A DNA stretch of 64,000 nucleotides, taken from positions 93,198,061-93,262,060 of the forward strand of contig NC_080540.1 of assembly GCF_028640845.1 (NCBI RefSeq), given 5' to 3'. This document shows positions 33,241 through 45,558 of this stretch, one piece after another. This DNA is from Ahaetulla prasina (lineage: Eukaryota > Chordata > Lepidosauria > Squamata > Colubridae). Under the pieces are notes generated by a model, which saw nothing but the letters and a program-made list of their open reading frames with translations, made no database searches and was not told the origin of the DNA. A program made the position numbers and the translations under genes. Positions within the stretch are counted from its first letter, which is position 1. Every line of letters starts with the position of its first letter.

Positions 33241-34743
33241 CAAACTATCCTGAGACCTTTAGATTATTTTCTAACAAAACAATGCTAGGTTGGATAGAAT
33301 AAAAAGAAGAAACCTTTTAGTGAAAACTATTTGTGACTTGTGATTTGTGATAAATATCTGTTATGTGTAAAACTCTGGTGTGTGTAAAACTCTGGTATGA
33401 GAGACTAAAAAAGCAACAGAGAATTCCACTCTATTCTTGGCATACAATTCTTGCTTCTCTTTTCTTGTCCTGCAGACCAATATTTGTAATGCCACATATA
33501 AAAATTCATTAACAATATTGACTTAGTTTCTTTTACCTATCTTTTTCAAAACCAAAAAATTAAACCAAAATTAATTGCTCCAGTAACTAAGGACCTTAGT
33601 TGGAACTGAGCAATGTTTCAACTTTCACAAATTTACTGTGCCTTAAATCTGGCTGTCATATTTTCTATAATTGGCACAATTTCTTAGATACAGGGCTGGG
33701 CAACAGAGCGAGACCAGACAACCTTTGAATAGTCAGGATTGCAGCCACTGAGTTTTCTATCTTTCTGAAGGGATTCAGCAGAGGCCACAGTTGCTGGAGG
33801 TCGACCTTCTTCTTTGTGCCATGTGATATTAGATTCCTGCTCTAAAGAAGAGGAAAGGATTAGTCCCAACTCCACCTGTTTAAAATTACATTGCTGAAAC
33901 TTGGGCATTGGTCATCAGATTTCAGTGGTGCAATATAAGGGTGCTTGTGGGGTTGATAGGGTATAGTCCACTGAGATGTAGTAAAAACTGCTGATTTTAA
34001 GAGTTATTATGAATATTTTTTTTAAAATCCCATTTTCTCCCCTATGCTAAGATTTAACAACCTTAACAATGAAAATAGACTTTTGAAAACTCATGCCATG
34101 ATTTATGTTTGATAATATTGAGGAATATTATTTATTCTTTACACATCTAGGCAAGGGCACAGGAAGAACTTCATCCATTACTGTAATAAGAGAAAGGTGG
34201 AAAATGTTCCTCCTGTCCCAAAGAGATTAATGTTTAGCCTCTTAGATACCATGGAGAGAAGACAAAAGTGCACGGATTTGACCCTTGATTTCACTACATT
34301 TTAAAATTGTATTTAATGCAGCTCCAAAACACGTGAACAAGGATATATGAAACAAACAGAAAGGAAGGAAGAATCTGAAGAATATAGAATAATTAAATTA
34401 TGTAAACATTATTACAGTTTACTTTTTAAGCAAAAAATTGACTACAGGAATCATATTATCCATTTTTTCCATTACTCCAATGACAAGTGAATTCAGTTGC
34501 TGAGAAATGACACAATTCATCAAGCCAAACTTTGACACTGGGTACACAAGTATCTTATGATGATCTTTTTGGCAAGGTCCCAGGCACAATTGATCCAATT
34601 TTTTTCAGAGATACATTGCAAATTTGAAGGACATGCATTTAGCAATGTATGAATATCTCTAAATTTAGCCAGAGGGATGGAAGGTGTCAAGTCCAGATCC
34701 AGGATGACTCAAAGAGTGAGCAGACTTTAGGAGCCTTTTTATC
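33241..34743. other. Unassigned DNA
   Basis: No feature recognised. Confidence 0.5.
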
Positions 34744-34751
34744 CTCTAAGG

Positions 34752-34923
34752 CAGTGGTGGGTTTCTACCGGTTCACCCCGGTTCAGGCGAACCAGTAGTG
34801 GCAGCGGCAGGAGGCTCTGCCCACCCACCCAGACGTCATCGTGGATGTTCTGCACATGCGCAGAAGTGTCCTGCGCGCTCACAGTTCCGAATCGGTAGCG
34901 AAGGTAAGTGGAACCCACTACTG
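34752..34923 (+). mobile_element. hAT-type MITE, 172 bp
   Basis: Ends CAGTGGTGGGTTTCTACC and GGAACCCACTACTG; exact 8-bp duplication CTCTAAGG (34744-34751 and 34924-34931). CpG-rich interior (GACGTCATCG, TGCGCGCTCAC) suggests a fairly young copy. Confidence 0.95.
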
Positions 34924-34931
34924 CTCTAAGG

Positions 34932-36023
34932 TTTTGTTGATTTACAAATCTGGTAGCTGTCAATAGGATTGGTGGCTTTTCTAAATGCTGAGCATCCAGC
35001 CTCCTTTGACTGTCTTCTGTTAACATTTATTCTTTCATCCTTAACAATTCATCCTTAACATCTTATCTATCTCCTTAAAGAACCTTTTTCAAAAGATTCC
35101 TGGTTTTTGCCTTCTTGGCATCCACGCCTGCTCCATTTTTAGGGTATGGCAACTTTAGCCTGGTCTCAACCCCAGGGCTGACTTATTTTTCATACCAAAC
35201 TATGTTACAGCAACATTTCTGAGTTTAAATAAAAATAATTGGAATTCATAGAGATCCTAACATTTTCAAATTAGCTATGCTGTAGTCAGGGCTTCAATGA
35301 AAAATATAATTTGTAATTCTACGTACCACTAGAGGAAACAATTAGTTTATTCCTCAGTTTGGTGCTCTCCCTCTTCATCGTATCATAAGCTAGTAGGGAA
35401 AACATTTTGCCAGTCGTGAAGCTGCAGAGTCCGGTGTGGCTGCAGGATTGTGCCCATCATCTGCATATCCTTCACGCGTTCCTATTTTCCCATCTGACTA
35501 TAACCCAAATTGCACACATTAAAAAAAATAATCAGTTTGAAATCATAAAGTGCTGAGTCACAAACAACCCTTTATTGTTCAATTCTTTCCCTTTTCTTTC
35601 ATTTCTTTATTTAGGCACCAATATTGACTTTGAATTTTCTCCATGCCCTATCTGGGAGGCAATGCAATGGCAATGAGTGGTTTTTCCACTGTGTTGTTTT
35701 TTCGTGCTTGTGTTAAACCAATAGGGGCCACAGAATTCAAGCAGGTACTGCCAATTGAACAGAAGTGCTACTATGCAATTCTGGTAGACCATCTGTGCAT
35801 CCAGCTCTTTGGAGATGCAGATTGGAAGCTAACAAGGCTGTTCAGGGACTAGAAGAGAAAAAGCATGTCGCATTAGTCTGAATGACCAATAAACTTTGCT
35901 CTGATCTCACCCAGCATTAGTCAGCTAGTTTGCCTCCAAAATAATATGTGGGTGAAACATAATTGTTTTTATTTATTGGGTGAATTGATATGCTGCCCAT
36001 CTCACTCTGCAAAGAGATCTATA
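34932..36023. other. Unassigned DNA
   Basis: No gene recognised; the open frame at 35643-35852 has no domain and no splice context that I can support. Confidence 0.45.
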
Positions 36024-36025
36024 TT

Positions 36026-36290
36026 GCAAGGGCCGGTTTAGCTCATGCTGGTAAAGCCTGTTATTAAGAACACAGTAGCCTGCAATTACTGCAGGTTCGA
36101 GCCCGGCCCAAGGTTGACTCAGCCTTCCATCCTTTATAAGGTAGGTAAAATGAGGACCCAGATTGTTGGGGGGGCAATAAGTTGACTTTGTAAAAATATA
36201 CAAATAGAATGAGACTATTGCCTTATACACTGTAAGCCGCCCTGAGTCTTCGGAGAAGGGCGGGATATAAATGTAAACAAAAAAAAAAAA
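36026..36290 (+). repeat. tRNA-Ile-like SINE with L2-type tail, full length
   Basis: Starts GGGCCGGTTTAGCTCATGCTGG, resembling the start of tRNA-Ile (GGCCGGTTAGCTCAG), with B box GGTTCGAGCCC at about 36096. Body AAGGTTGACTCAGCC, then a 3' end CCGCCCTGAGTCTTCGGAG/AAGGGCGG that copies the 3' end of the window's L2-like LINEs, and a poly-A. Reverse open frames (35973-36293) are shadows. Confidence 0.92.
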
Positions 36291-36723
36291 CAACCTCTGT
36301 TTGGGTACGCTTGACTTAGATGGGAAGATACTCCTTTATTCATAGGACTCACGGGCTGAGAATAAGATAAGAGGATCTTAGAGGCATGGCAGAAAAAAGA
36401 TTGTCAGAACACTTTGTACCATCGTTAGGTTATCAACGAAAATCCCATTCTCATTTATGCTATACCTCTGCTGATCCAAGACAATGTGAAAGACTAGGAT
36501 ATATGTGGTCTTCATCTGGAAGTCAAAGGTAGCATACAGAAGATTAAGTATTTTATTTATTTATTAAATTTATATGTGACCCATCTCACAGTTCAAGGCA
36601 GCTCTGGGTGCCATATAAATTTTTTTGGTACTATTTTAACAGAGATTAAATATATTTTATCAAAGTTAGTAAAATAAATGTCATAACATATTCATATTTT
36701 TCAATACAGAAAGAACTGCGTAT
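36291..36723. other. Unassigned DNA
   Basis: No feature apart from a TTTATTTATTTATTAAATTTATA stretch near 36550 that could be the tail of a worn LINE or SINE. Confidence 0.4.
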
Positions 36724-37625
36724 CAATCAATCAGAATAGAACTGGAAGGGACCTTAGAGGTCTTCTGGTTCAACCCACTGCTCAAGCAGGAGACTCTATA
36801 CCTGTGATGGCAAACCTATAGCACGGGTGCCAGAGGTGGCACACAGAGCTCTCTCTGTGGGCATGCATGCCATTGCCAGCTGTTCTTACTGGTTCCAGCA
36901 AGTGCATGTACGCCAGCCAGCTGGTCTTTGTATGAAGACCAGCTGGCTGACACACGTATGCACACACTGGAACCCAAAAGAAAGCAGCTGGCTGGGACGC
37001 ATGTGTGCCGGACCAGCTGTCTGGTATGCATGTGTGCAACGGAACCCAGAAGAGCAGTTGGCCTCCACACACATGTGCACCATCCAGCTGTTCTCTTCCG
37101 GGGTCTGATGCACATGCTCCAGTTTCGGCACTCGGTGATGAAAAGGTTAACCATCACTGCCCTATACCATTTCAGATAGGCCACTGTCCCAGTGCCCAGT
37201 TCTTAAAAACTTCCAGTGATGAAGTGCCCACAATGTCTGAAGGCAAGCTGTTCCACTAGTTAATTGTCCTCACTGTTAGGAAGTTTCTCCTTAATTCCAG
37301 GTTGTTTTTCTCATTGATTAGTTTCCATCCATTGTTTCTTGTCTTACTTTCTGATGCTTTGGAAAATAACTTGACCCCCTCTTCTTTGTGGTAGCCCCTC
37401 AACTATTGGAATACTGCTATCATGTCCTCCTTAGTCCTTCTTTTTTCTACACTGGCCATAACCAATTCCTGCAACTGTTCTTCATATGCTTTTATCTCCA
37501 GGCCCTTAATCATCTTACTTGATCTTCTTTGCACTTTTTCCAAAGTCTCAACATCTTTTTTGTAATGTGTGACCAAACTCCAGGTGTAATCTTACTAAGG
37601 ATTTATAAAGTGTACTGATAAGGTA
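36724..37625 (-). pseudogene. CR1 LINE, 3' end of ORF2, split by a MITE
   Basis: Minus-strand CR1 end beginning at the AATCAGAATAGAACTGGAAGG tail block, interrupted at 36802-37159, and resuming at CCATTTCAGATAGGCC. Words such as CATGTCCTCCTTAGTCC and ACATCTTTTTTGTAATG parallel 43070-43735 and 55071-55510. No long frame survives. Confidence 0.85.
36802..37159 (+). mobile_element. hAT-like MITE, 358 bp, inserted in the CR1
   Basis: Ends CTGTGATGGCAAACC and GGTTAACCATCACTG; flanks CTCTATAC (36794-36801) and CCCTATAC (37160-37167) match at 7 of 8. The interior is a string of CAGCTGGC/CACATGTGTGC words in both orientations. The Cys/His-rich open frames across it on both strands are artefacts of this. 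Confidence 0.88.
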
Positions 37626-37730
37626 ATAATAAGGCAATAAATATATTCTATAGTGGGGGATCGGCTAAGATAAGAACTGAGACAGGCACGTAAGTGTTAA
37701 GCTTTGAACTAAATACTGTAGCTTTATGAC

Positions 37731-38859
37731 CTTATTTTTATTTATTTATTATTTATTTTATTTGATTTTTATACTGCCCTTCTCCCGAAGGACTCAGGGC
37801 AGTGTACAGGCATAATAAAAAACCAGCAATACAATATACAAATTTAAAATACGATTTAAAAAACTTATTTAAATTAGCCCAATGATTAAAATTTACCATA
37901 CTAAAACCCCGTTTAAAATTAATAAATTTAAGATTAAAATCCCAATTTAAGCCAGCCCCGCGCGAATAAAAAGGTGAGTCTTGAGTTCGCAACGAAATGT
38001 CCGAAGGTCAGGTATTTGGCGTAAACCCGGGGGAAGCTCGTTCCAGAGTGTGGGAGCCCCCACAGAGAAGGCCCTTCCCCTGGGGGCCGCCAGCCGACAT
38101 TGTTTGGCGGACGGCACCCTAAGAAGTCCCTCTCTGTGGGAGCGTACGGGTCGGTGGGAGACGTATGGTAACAGCAGGCGGTCCCGTAAGTACCCAGGTC
38201 CTAAGCCATGGAGCGCTTTAAAGGTCATAACCAACACCTTAAAGTGCACCCGGAAGGCCACAGGCAGCCAGTGCAGTCTGCGCAGGAGCGGTGTTACATG
38301 GGAGCTACGTGTAGCTCCCTCTATCACCAGCAGCTGCATTCTGGACTAACTGAAGCCTCCGAGCGCACTTCAGGGGGAGCGCCATGTAGAGAGCATTACA
38401 GTAATCCAAGCGAGAGGTAACGAGCGCATGAGTGACTGTGCATAAGGCATCCCGATCAAGGAAGGGGCGCAACTGCCGAACCAGGCGAACCTGGTGGAAG
38501 GCCCTCCTGGAGACGGCCGTCAAATGGTCTTCAAACGACAGCCGATCATCCAGAAGGACACCCAAGTTGCGCACCCTATCCTTTGGGGCCAGTAACTCGC
38601 CTCCAACAGCCAGCCGCGGCTGCAGCTGACTGAATCGGGGTGCCGGCATCCACAGCCACTCCGTCTTGGAGGGATTAAGCTTGAGCCTGTTTCTCCCCAT
38701 CCAGACCCGTACAGCCTCCAAACACCGGGACAGCACTTCAACAACTTCATTGGGGTGGTCCGGGGTGGAAAAGTACAGCTGGGTGTCGTCAGCGTACTGC
38801 TGGTATCTCACCCCGAAACCACTGGTCCATACATTGTGAATCATTTGCATTGAGTGCAA
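37731..38859 (-). pseudogene. L2-like LINE, 3' half with reverse-transcriptase end
   Basis: Two reverse frames: 38305-38859 with QQYADDTQLYFST (YADD active site), RVWMGRNRLKLNPSKTEWLW and LVTSRLDYCNALYMALPL, then 37947-38339 with RLHWLPVAFRVHFKVLVMTF, LHGLGPGYLRDRLLLPY and LPPGLRQIPDLRTFRC. A small deletion near 38320 shifts the frame between them. The 3' UTR ends in the hairpin seen forward as CCCTTCTCCCGAAGGACTCAGGGC and a TTTATTT-type tail at 37731-37765. 5'-truncated near 38850; retains one of the polymerase motifs but no endonuclease. Confidence 0.92.
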
Positions 38860-40440
38860 AATGAAAAATGTTACTCAGAACAAATCTTTTTTTTTTTTAA
38901 GGGAGAGAAGAGAGAAGAGAGCTGAAAACTAGAATCAGAAAATGTGACTGAAAGGGCAGAACCGGCATTGATAACAAGTATTTAGAGATAGGTTTTCCAA
39001 ATCCCTATGATATTTTTTAGATCCATGCAAAAGATGCATTCTGCATTCAAGCTTCAAAAGCATGAAGGGCAGAAATCAAAACACAGGAACTTGCTGCCTG
39101 AGAATTTAATGGAGGTCAATATGAGGAGGCCTTATATACAGTTGAGGAGCCCTCATCAGTCTCTTCAAAAGCCAGTTTATGAACTCTGCGCCTCTCCTCA
39201 ACATCAGTGCATATATTTATAATGCATGCAATCACATCTGTCAGCCTAAGGTTGGTCTTCCATCTTATGAGGGAAGCCATAAAAAGGAAGAATTCAAGCT
39301 GACAATAGCTGTACATCTGTCAAAGAAATGGTGATGGAAAGACGTGGGGGGAAGAAAATTACCATTTCTCCTTCATTAGAGTAGGCTGGCAGCTGCATTA
39401 AAGCGAGAGCCAGATGCCTCTTGGTATGAAACCAGGAGGTAAAAGGCAATGTACCTACAAGACTTCACCACATGAGTTTCACAAATTGGTAGTTGGTGCA
39501 GCCATAGGCTTCATTTACATTTTTATTGGTATTAGACCAATTTAGCTTTCTGTCAATCATTGAATGACTTATGGCCTTTTCTACATTCTCCTATTTCTTG
39601 TTATCGTAGAATCTAAAGTGACCTTCCTGGTGCGGTAGTCCTGAAGCAAAATTATGTTTTATAACAAGGAACTGCTACAATATATTTTGGAAAACACATC
39701 CTTGGACTGGAATACATACTTGTACATCTGCCAGTCTTGGAAGTTGACTTGATTATTTCTCCTTCAAGCCTAATTGTTTTATTCATTTGTGCTATATTTT
39801 GTGATGTGAAACCAAATAGGAATCCTTGCAAATTCTACTTAATTTTATGGAAATAAACTGATGAAGGGGTTCCAGATTCGATAAGAAGACTTGAGGCAAT
39901 AACAGCATTTCAACAGGATAATTTCAAAAGGCTTAACAGTTCTTATTTTCCCCAAATGAAATTGTGTTTGGCACTTGATAAAAGCGGTCCTGTAAAGTTT
40001 AAAAAGTCTAAATGGAAAAAAGTGATTCCGGTGGCAAGTTGAGGCAAGTTGAGGCAAGTTATATTACAACTCTGAGATGGTTTCACCTCTTCTTTTCACT
40101 TAAGGTATGATAAGCTCATCAAATAGTTGCAGAGATGAAACTTCCAGTTTCTAGCCCAGCTTGGCCTATTTGGCTTTATTAAATCTTTTTGTTACGAGAT
40201 TTCCGTTTCCAATTTTAAACTTCCTAAACCGTATTTTCAGAGGAATGTAGGTTCATAATAAGTTTCTGTGGCTAACTTTTCTAATGAGAGTAGAGAAATA
40301 TTGACATTAGCTAAGCTTAGTTTTAAGTGATAAACAACAGTTATGGGATGGAGATAAATTAATAAATTAATAATTTAAGAAGAGACTAGACAGCCCCTTG
40401 TCTGAAATGGTTGAGGGTCTCCTGCTTGAGCAGGGGCTTT
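38860..40440. other. Unassigned DNA with a short 10-bp triplication
   Basis: GAGGCAAGTT-type 10-mers occur three times in a row at 40031-40060. A GAGAAGA purine run lies at 38900-38925. No gene recognised. Confidence 0.5.
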
Positions 40441-40448
40441 TTCTAAAA

Positions 40449-40583
40449 CAGGGGTCTGCAACCTTGGTCCCTTTAAGACTTGTGGTCTTCAACTCCCAGA
40501 GTCCCTCAGCCAGCAGAGCTGGCTGAGGAACTCTGGGAATTGAAGTCCACAAGTCTTAAAGGGACCAAGGTTGGAGACCCCTG
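40449..40583 (+). mobile_element. Palindromic hAT-type MITE, 135 bp
   Basis: Almost the whole element folds back on itself: CAGGGGTCTGCAACCTTGG pairs with CCAAGGTTGGAGACCCCTG, and the inner arms meet at CAGCCAGCAGAGCTGGCTG. Flanks TTCTAAAA (40441-40448) and TTCTAAGA (40584-40591) match at 7 of 8. Confidence 0.93.
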
Positions 40584-40591
40584 TTCTAAGA

Positions 40592-41929
40592 GACCTCCAA
40601 GGACCTTCCAACTCTATTCTGTATAATCACCAAGATACCTATAGATGATTGGAGTATCTTTCAGTCACTGGATATGAAAGCTGAGGAAATCTGATCAGTC
40701 ACCATCTACCAGAAATGAACTTGCATTCATGGTGACGTGCCCTTGCACTAGCATTCCATCTAATCACAATCTTGCCTAACTGATCAACCCTGCTTTATCC
40801 CCTAGAAATCAGATGTGTGAAACAGTCATTCACTTTCATCAGAATGACACTATTCCTCAATTCTTTGTCTAAAAACACAGAGAATAATTCTGTGAAACAT
40901 TCTAAAAACTCTAAAAATAAGTATTCGAAGGTGGCTTGTTTTGTTTTAAAGTTGGTACCAAGCCATGTTTAAACCATGGTTTGCTGAACAAATCCCAGTG
41001 GCTTTCTTAATATATAGAACTAAATCAAAAACTATAATTGATTATGGCTTGAGTCACACAAGCTCTCCAGCTAAACCCAACCCAATATAACATGGGTTAG
41101 TAAATTGAGTGAATTTTCATACTGAGATTGGAAGCTGACAGTTCATTATTTGTCATCTTTGCTATAGTCCATAGAAGAGGGCAGCTAGCTATGAATGTAA
41201 ACCATCTCCTGGTTTACAGTGAGCACTGACTGAAGTTTATTGTTTATGTTCTCAACATCTTTTTTATGTTTGCCCTGGTGTCAACTCTTTTGTTCCTTTA
41301 TTTTCATATTTTCAAAATTAGTACAATATTTACAGCTTAGTTAAATAAATACCTTCCCTCTCATTATTTCAGAGCACAAAGGCATCCAACAGTGCAGCCT
41401 TTCAAGAAATTTGAGGAAACATTTTCAAACATTTTCTGCTTTATTATCTAGTGATATTTTAAATTCCAGGTTGCTGCTTCAATCTTCCCTGAAGCAGTAA
41501 TTTGCTCTGACCTATCGGTGCTCCTCATTTTCTTTCAAGCATTGATTTTCTTATGTTCCTAAGAGAGCTTGAAATTAACAAAGCTGAACTCATGATTAAA
41601 ATACAAACAACCTTAGTTACTGCCTTAGTTAGAATTGGCAGCAACTATAGCAAAGCTATGATGACTCTCCTTCTGCCATGAAATCCTTGCAGAAAGGCTG
41701 CCACTATGCACTCAGAACACTGTCGTTATCCTGATGTTTGCTGCAAGCTGGTAACTTGGTTTTTTTTTTTTGCAGCATTTGCACTTTGATGGTTTGTCCA
41801 TTTGTATCTTCATTCACACAATACTGAAGTCTATATGTATACCTTGTTAAACCTTTTGCCTGCATATATGTACATAATTAAGTAGGGCTGGGCTGAATAA
41901 TTGTTCCAGGATTCCTTATCAGGCAAGTC
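40592..41929. other. Unassigned DNA
   Basis: No feature recognised; poly-T at 41760-41771. Confidence 0.5.
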
Positions 41930-42462
41930 TTTTTTTTTATTTTTTTTTATTTTTTAGAAACATACAAACATAAAAACATCTTCCATTCAAATTTCAAATA
42001 CAATGTGTCCGAGTGTGGGTTACATTTTTTTGTGCAAACAACAATTACCTATCATTAATTTATTTAATCATCCATTTTATCATCTGACTGTAGTCAAATA
42101 TTTTAATCACTTGATCCCTAATAGTAATTCTGGAACAATATTTTATCTTACCTTGTACCTTGTACCTTGATGAACGTATCTTTTCTTTTATGTACACTGA
42201 GAGCATATGCACCAAGACAAATTCCTTGTGTGTCCAATCACACTTGGCCAATAAAAAAATTCTATTCTATTCTTATTAGCCTATTTTATTCCATCATTTT
42301 AAAACGATTATCTCATTCAATAATTTTTACCTTATTAAAAACTCTAATCTTCTTTATCATAATTTTCCTTCTAACCATTGGTTCCATATCTTATAAAATT
42401 GCTTATCTTCCTGTTCTCTAATTTCAAACATCAATTTACTAATTTCTGCACAATCCATTATT
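41930..42462 (-). repeat. Probable L1 3' region (minus strand), interrupted
   Basis: A T-rich start (antisense poly-A, 41931-41957) followed by AT-rich sequence resembling the L1 3' region at 26700-27180 (for example the ATCCATTTTATCATCTGACTG and CTTATAAAATTGCTTATC areas). A family A LINE end is inserted at 42160-42280. No frame survives; assignment is tentative. Confidence 0.45.
42160..42280 (+). repeat. 3' UTR end of LINE family A with short ATTCT tail
   Basis: TTTTATGTACACTGAGAGC, GTCCAATCACACTTGGCC and AATAAAAAAATTCTATTCTATTC match 8780-8890. The tail holds only about two to three units, against fifteen at 8863. Confidence 0.85.
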
Positions 42463-42470
42463 TTCTAGGG

Positions 42471-42605
42471 CAGGTCTGTCAAACTCCCGTCCCAGGGGCC
42501 GGATGCATTACACACTGGCCACACCCACACCCGGTTTAGTGAAGGGAAAAAAAGTCCCGATATGTCATGTGATGAAGCTGTGATGACGTGAGTTTGACAC
42601 CCCTG
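42471..42605 (+). mobile_element. hAT-type MITE, 135 bp (family 2)
   Basis: Ends CAGGTCTGTCAAACTC and GAGTTTGACACCCCTG; flanks TTCTAGGG (42463-42470) and TTATAGGG (42606-42613) match at 7 of 8. Sister of 8086-8216. Confidence 0.9.
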
Positions 42606-42613
42606 TTATAGGG

Positions 42614-43069
42614 TAACTCTTTGCACTTTGATAACTCCATTTTGTGGGAGGTCAAAACAGATGGGAGAGGGTCAGTTTGGAAGGAAGTTGTTTTAGAGAA
42701 AAGGAGCAGCAAATATCAAAAAAGAAGACTTCCCCACTTTCTCCATACCCTGGTTTGTAGTTAAACTGGGTATCTATGAAGAATTGAGGTTTTAGAGGTT
42801 AATGGAGACACACACTTGAACTGTTTTCTATCATGTGAAATCCATAGAAATCTGATGGGAGCTATGCTTCTGAAATAGTTTTAAGTGCAATGTGTATATA
42901 TGAGTAACAACATCTCCCCTACATTGTGAAATGCCACTCTAGATGTTTCCAGAAAAGCATTTTATTGTGCAATTGTCCCATCTCTTTAATGATTTCCTTG
43001 CAGTGTCACAGAATTTTCTTTGTTTAGAATTGAAAGCAAGAGACTGAAAAAGCTGAAGATCAGAATGGA
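42614..43069. other. Unassigned DNA
   Basis: No feature recognised. Confidence 0.5.
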
Positions 43070-43735
43070 ACAGAACAGAATAGAATAGAATAACGGAGTT
43101 GGAAGGGATTTTGGAGGTCTTCTTGTCCAACCCCCTGCTCAGACAGGAAACCCTACACCATTTCAGACAAATGGCTATCCAAGCTCTTCCTAAAAACTTC
43201 CAGTGTTGGAGCACTTACAACTTCTGGAAGCAAGTTGTTCCACTGATTGATCTAACTGTCAGGAAATTTCTCCTTAGTTCCAAGTTGCTTCTCTCCTTGA
43301 TTAGTTTCCACCCATTGCTTCTTGTTCTACCCTCAGGTGCTTTGGAGAATAGTTTGACTCCCTCTTCTTTGTGGCAGTCTCTGAGATATCAGAACACAGC
43401 TATGATGTCTCCCCTGGTCCTTCTTTTCATAAGACTAGACATACCCAGTTCCAGCAACCGTTCTTTATGTGGTTTAGCCTTCAGTCCCCTAATCATCTTT
43501 GTTGCTCTTCTCTGCACTCTTTCTAGAGTCTCTACATCTTTTTTACATCGTGGCGACCAAAAATGGATGCAGTATTCCAAGTGTGGTCTTACCAAGGCAT
43601 TATAAAGTGGCACTAATACTTCACGTGATCTTAATTCTATCCCTCTGTTTATGCAGCCCAGAACTGTGTTGGCTTTTTTGGCAGTTGCAGGATCACTTCC
43701 CTGCAAGATCAGATCCACAAATCTGAGTTGGACAA
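43070..43735 (-). pseudogene. CR1 LINE, 3' end of ORF2 with AGAAT tail
   Basis: The reverse frame 43389-43718 carries [31 protein letters not shown] and [13 protein letters not shown], the CR1 thumb/C-terminal signature. The tail at 43070-43092 is ACAGAATAGAATAGAATA, the pentamer of squamate CR1 ends. 5'-truncated after the polymerase motifs. Confidence 0.92.
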
Positions 43736-45558
43736 AACCTGAAGGGCCTACGGAAACCTAGGAAGCAAAGGTGTTTTAGGGAGCAAGTTCCAAAGTCCAG
43801 GGTAGATTTCAATAACAAATCTTTTTAGGATAAGGAATGCAACCCTATTTAAAAGAAGCAGTTTCATCAATGGCAGTTAAATAACTGGCAGTGGAATGGG
43901 TAGAAAATTTTGATGTTTCTTCCAGTCCTAGAAATAACATTTCTTCACCTTGTTGTCTTCACTTATCTCCTAATGGATACTCGGGTACTTGAGACAGTGA
44001 TGACTTTGATATTGGTTCTTTGTTAACCACCTGCCTGAATTTCAGGGAAGGAACCTACTTTGCTGCTTCTGATATAAATTACTGCTCTTCTGTCTTTCTG
44101 AGTTAACAATTAGCTTGGAAATTTACACCCTAGCCAGGATATGTGGAACTTCACAGACAGCCCAGATGTTATTGTTGATTGGTATTTGCAATCTTTGCAT
44201 TTTCTTTACTGTTGTTCCTATTTTTTATTTTGCAGCAACATCCATCAACGAGGAAACATTTTAATATTTTTGCAATTTATTCTGCTTGATAGCGGTAGAA
44301 GCCATCTGTTGGCAGTAGCCGTCTGCTGACTGATTCTAGAGAGACCATATTCAGGGCAAAACTGTTTTGAGTTTTCAGCATTGAGAGTTTTGGGTCAAGC
44401 TTTTTTGATTAGAAGCGACTAATCAAAGCTAAACACACAGGGCTGTCCTCATAATTCTCATTTGGCTCACAGTGAAGATCACATTTTGTAGTGATTGGAC
44501 CTGCCTCCAGCTTTGGTGTGACATTAACCACTGGCAATAGTTATGCTAGGATCTTCCTGATATATTTGGCATAAATGTATGGATTGAGTAACGGGGCAGG
44601 AAAACTGGGCTGTCCATGCCATTGTAGCATCTTTCCTCAAAGGATCACAAGAGGTTAGTGCTTCCAAGGAAAGTCTTGAGTCAAAAGATACTACCCAGAA
44701 TCCTTCCTTGCCGTGGTTCACCCAAGTTCATAATGCTCAGGCAAAAGCACTCCACCACATGGGGAGAAACCTAGAAAGGATAATGGGGTCACGAAGGTTA
44801 ACTTGATGGAAATTTTGTATCTCTATCATTGTAACACAAAATATTCATTTGCTGGCATTTTGCTAATTAGCTTTGAGCAAAAGGATGGCTTTGAATCAAG
44901 CTGCTTTCAAGAGTTAACACTGTTTTCTTTCCCTTTACCCACTCAAGAGCGTTCATTGCTCAAATAATAATGTTTCTCTCCCCCTTGACATGGTGCAGTA
45001 CATGAAATACCACCCCAGACAATCATAGTCATGTCTATTAGTTTCCAAGGCAACCATCTTGGATACATTTGTCTGAACCAATTTTGGAAGGCTGACTAAA
45101 AACCAAATAAGAAAATTAAAGTTTCTTCTGCTTTGCAAAATTGGGGAAGCCAGAAACCACCATTACACATTGTCTTCCTTAGCCCCACAGATTCTGATGG
45201 AAAAAGTGAGGGGAAGAGAAAATATACTTTCGTGCAAAGAATCCAAATGCAGGAGTGAAAGTGAAATAAATTATGTATGATAGCCAAGAATACAGAATGA
45301 TGACTGAGCCAAGAGCAGATGAGCTGGTAAAATTGTTTATGGGTTGATAGACTGAAGGGGGTAGAGGTGAATTGCCTGAACTTTGCCCCATGAAATCTGT
45401 GGAGAAACACAGAAAACTAACGTATCTTGAAAAAGGCTGTATGGGTAGTGTTTGTTTAGATGTCCTTTGGTCTATGTTAGCTATCTTGGCGAATTTGTCT
45501 TACATCCATGAATACATTGATACATTCATAAACCAACCACCCTCATTCTAACTTGAAC
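43736..45558. other. Unassigned DNA
   Basis: No exon or repeat family recognised in 1.8 kb; open frames at 44524-44721 and 45096-45410 show no domain. Confidence 0.5.

Noticed and set aside
35643..35852. 69-codon frame considered as a host exon
   Set aside because: No recognisable domain, no repeat of the frame, and no convincing splice sites at its edges.
36036..36110. Possible tRNA gene (A box and B box, tRNA-Ile-like start)
   Set aside because: The anticodon region does not fold properly and the sequence continues into a SINE body with a LINE-type tail.
36782..37259. Six overlapping Cys/His/Trp-rich frames on both strands, zinc-finger-like at a glance
   Set aside because: They come from palindromic CAGCTGG/CACATGTG words of a hAT-like MITE; spacing of Cys and His fits no zinc-finger pattern.
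37947..38700. GC-rich island considered as a gene promoter or exon
   Set aside because: The GC content belongs to the coding part of an L2-like LINE on the minus strand.
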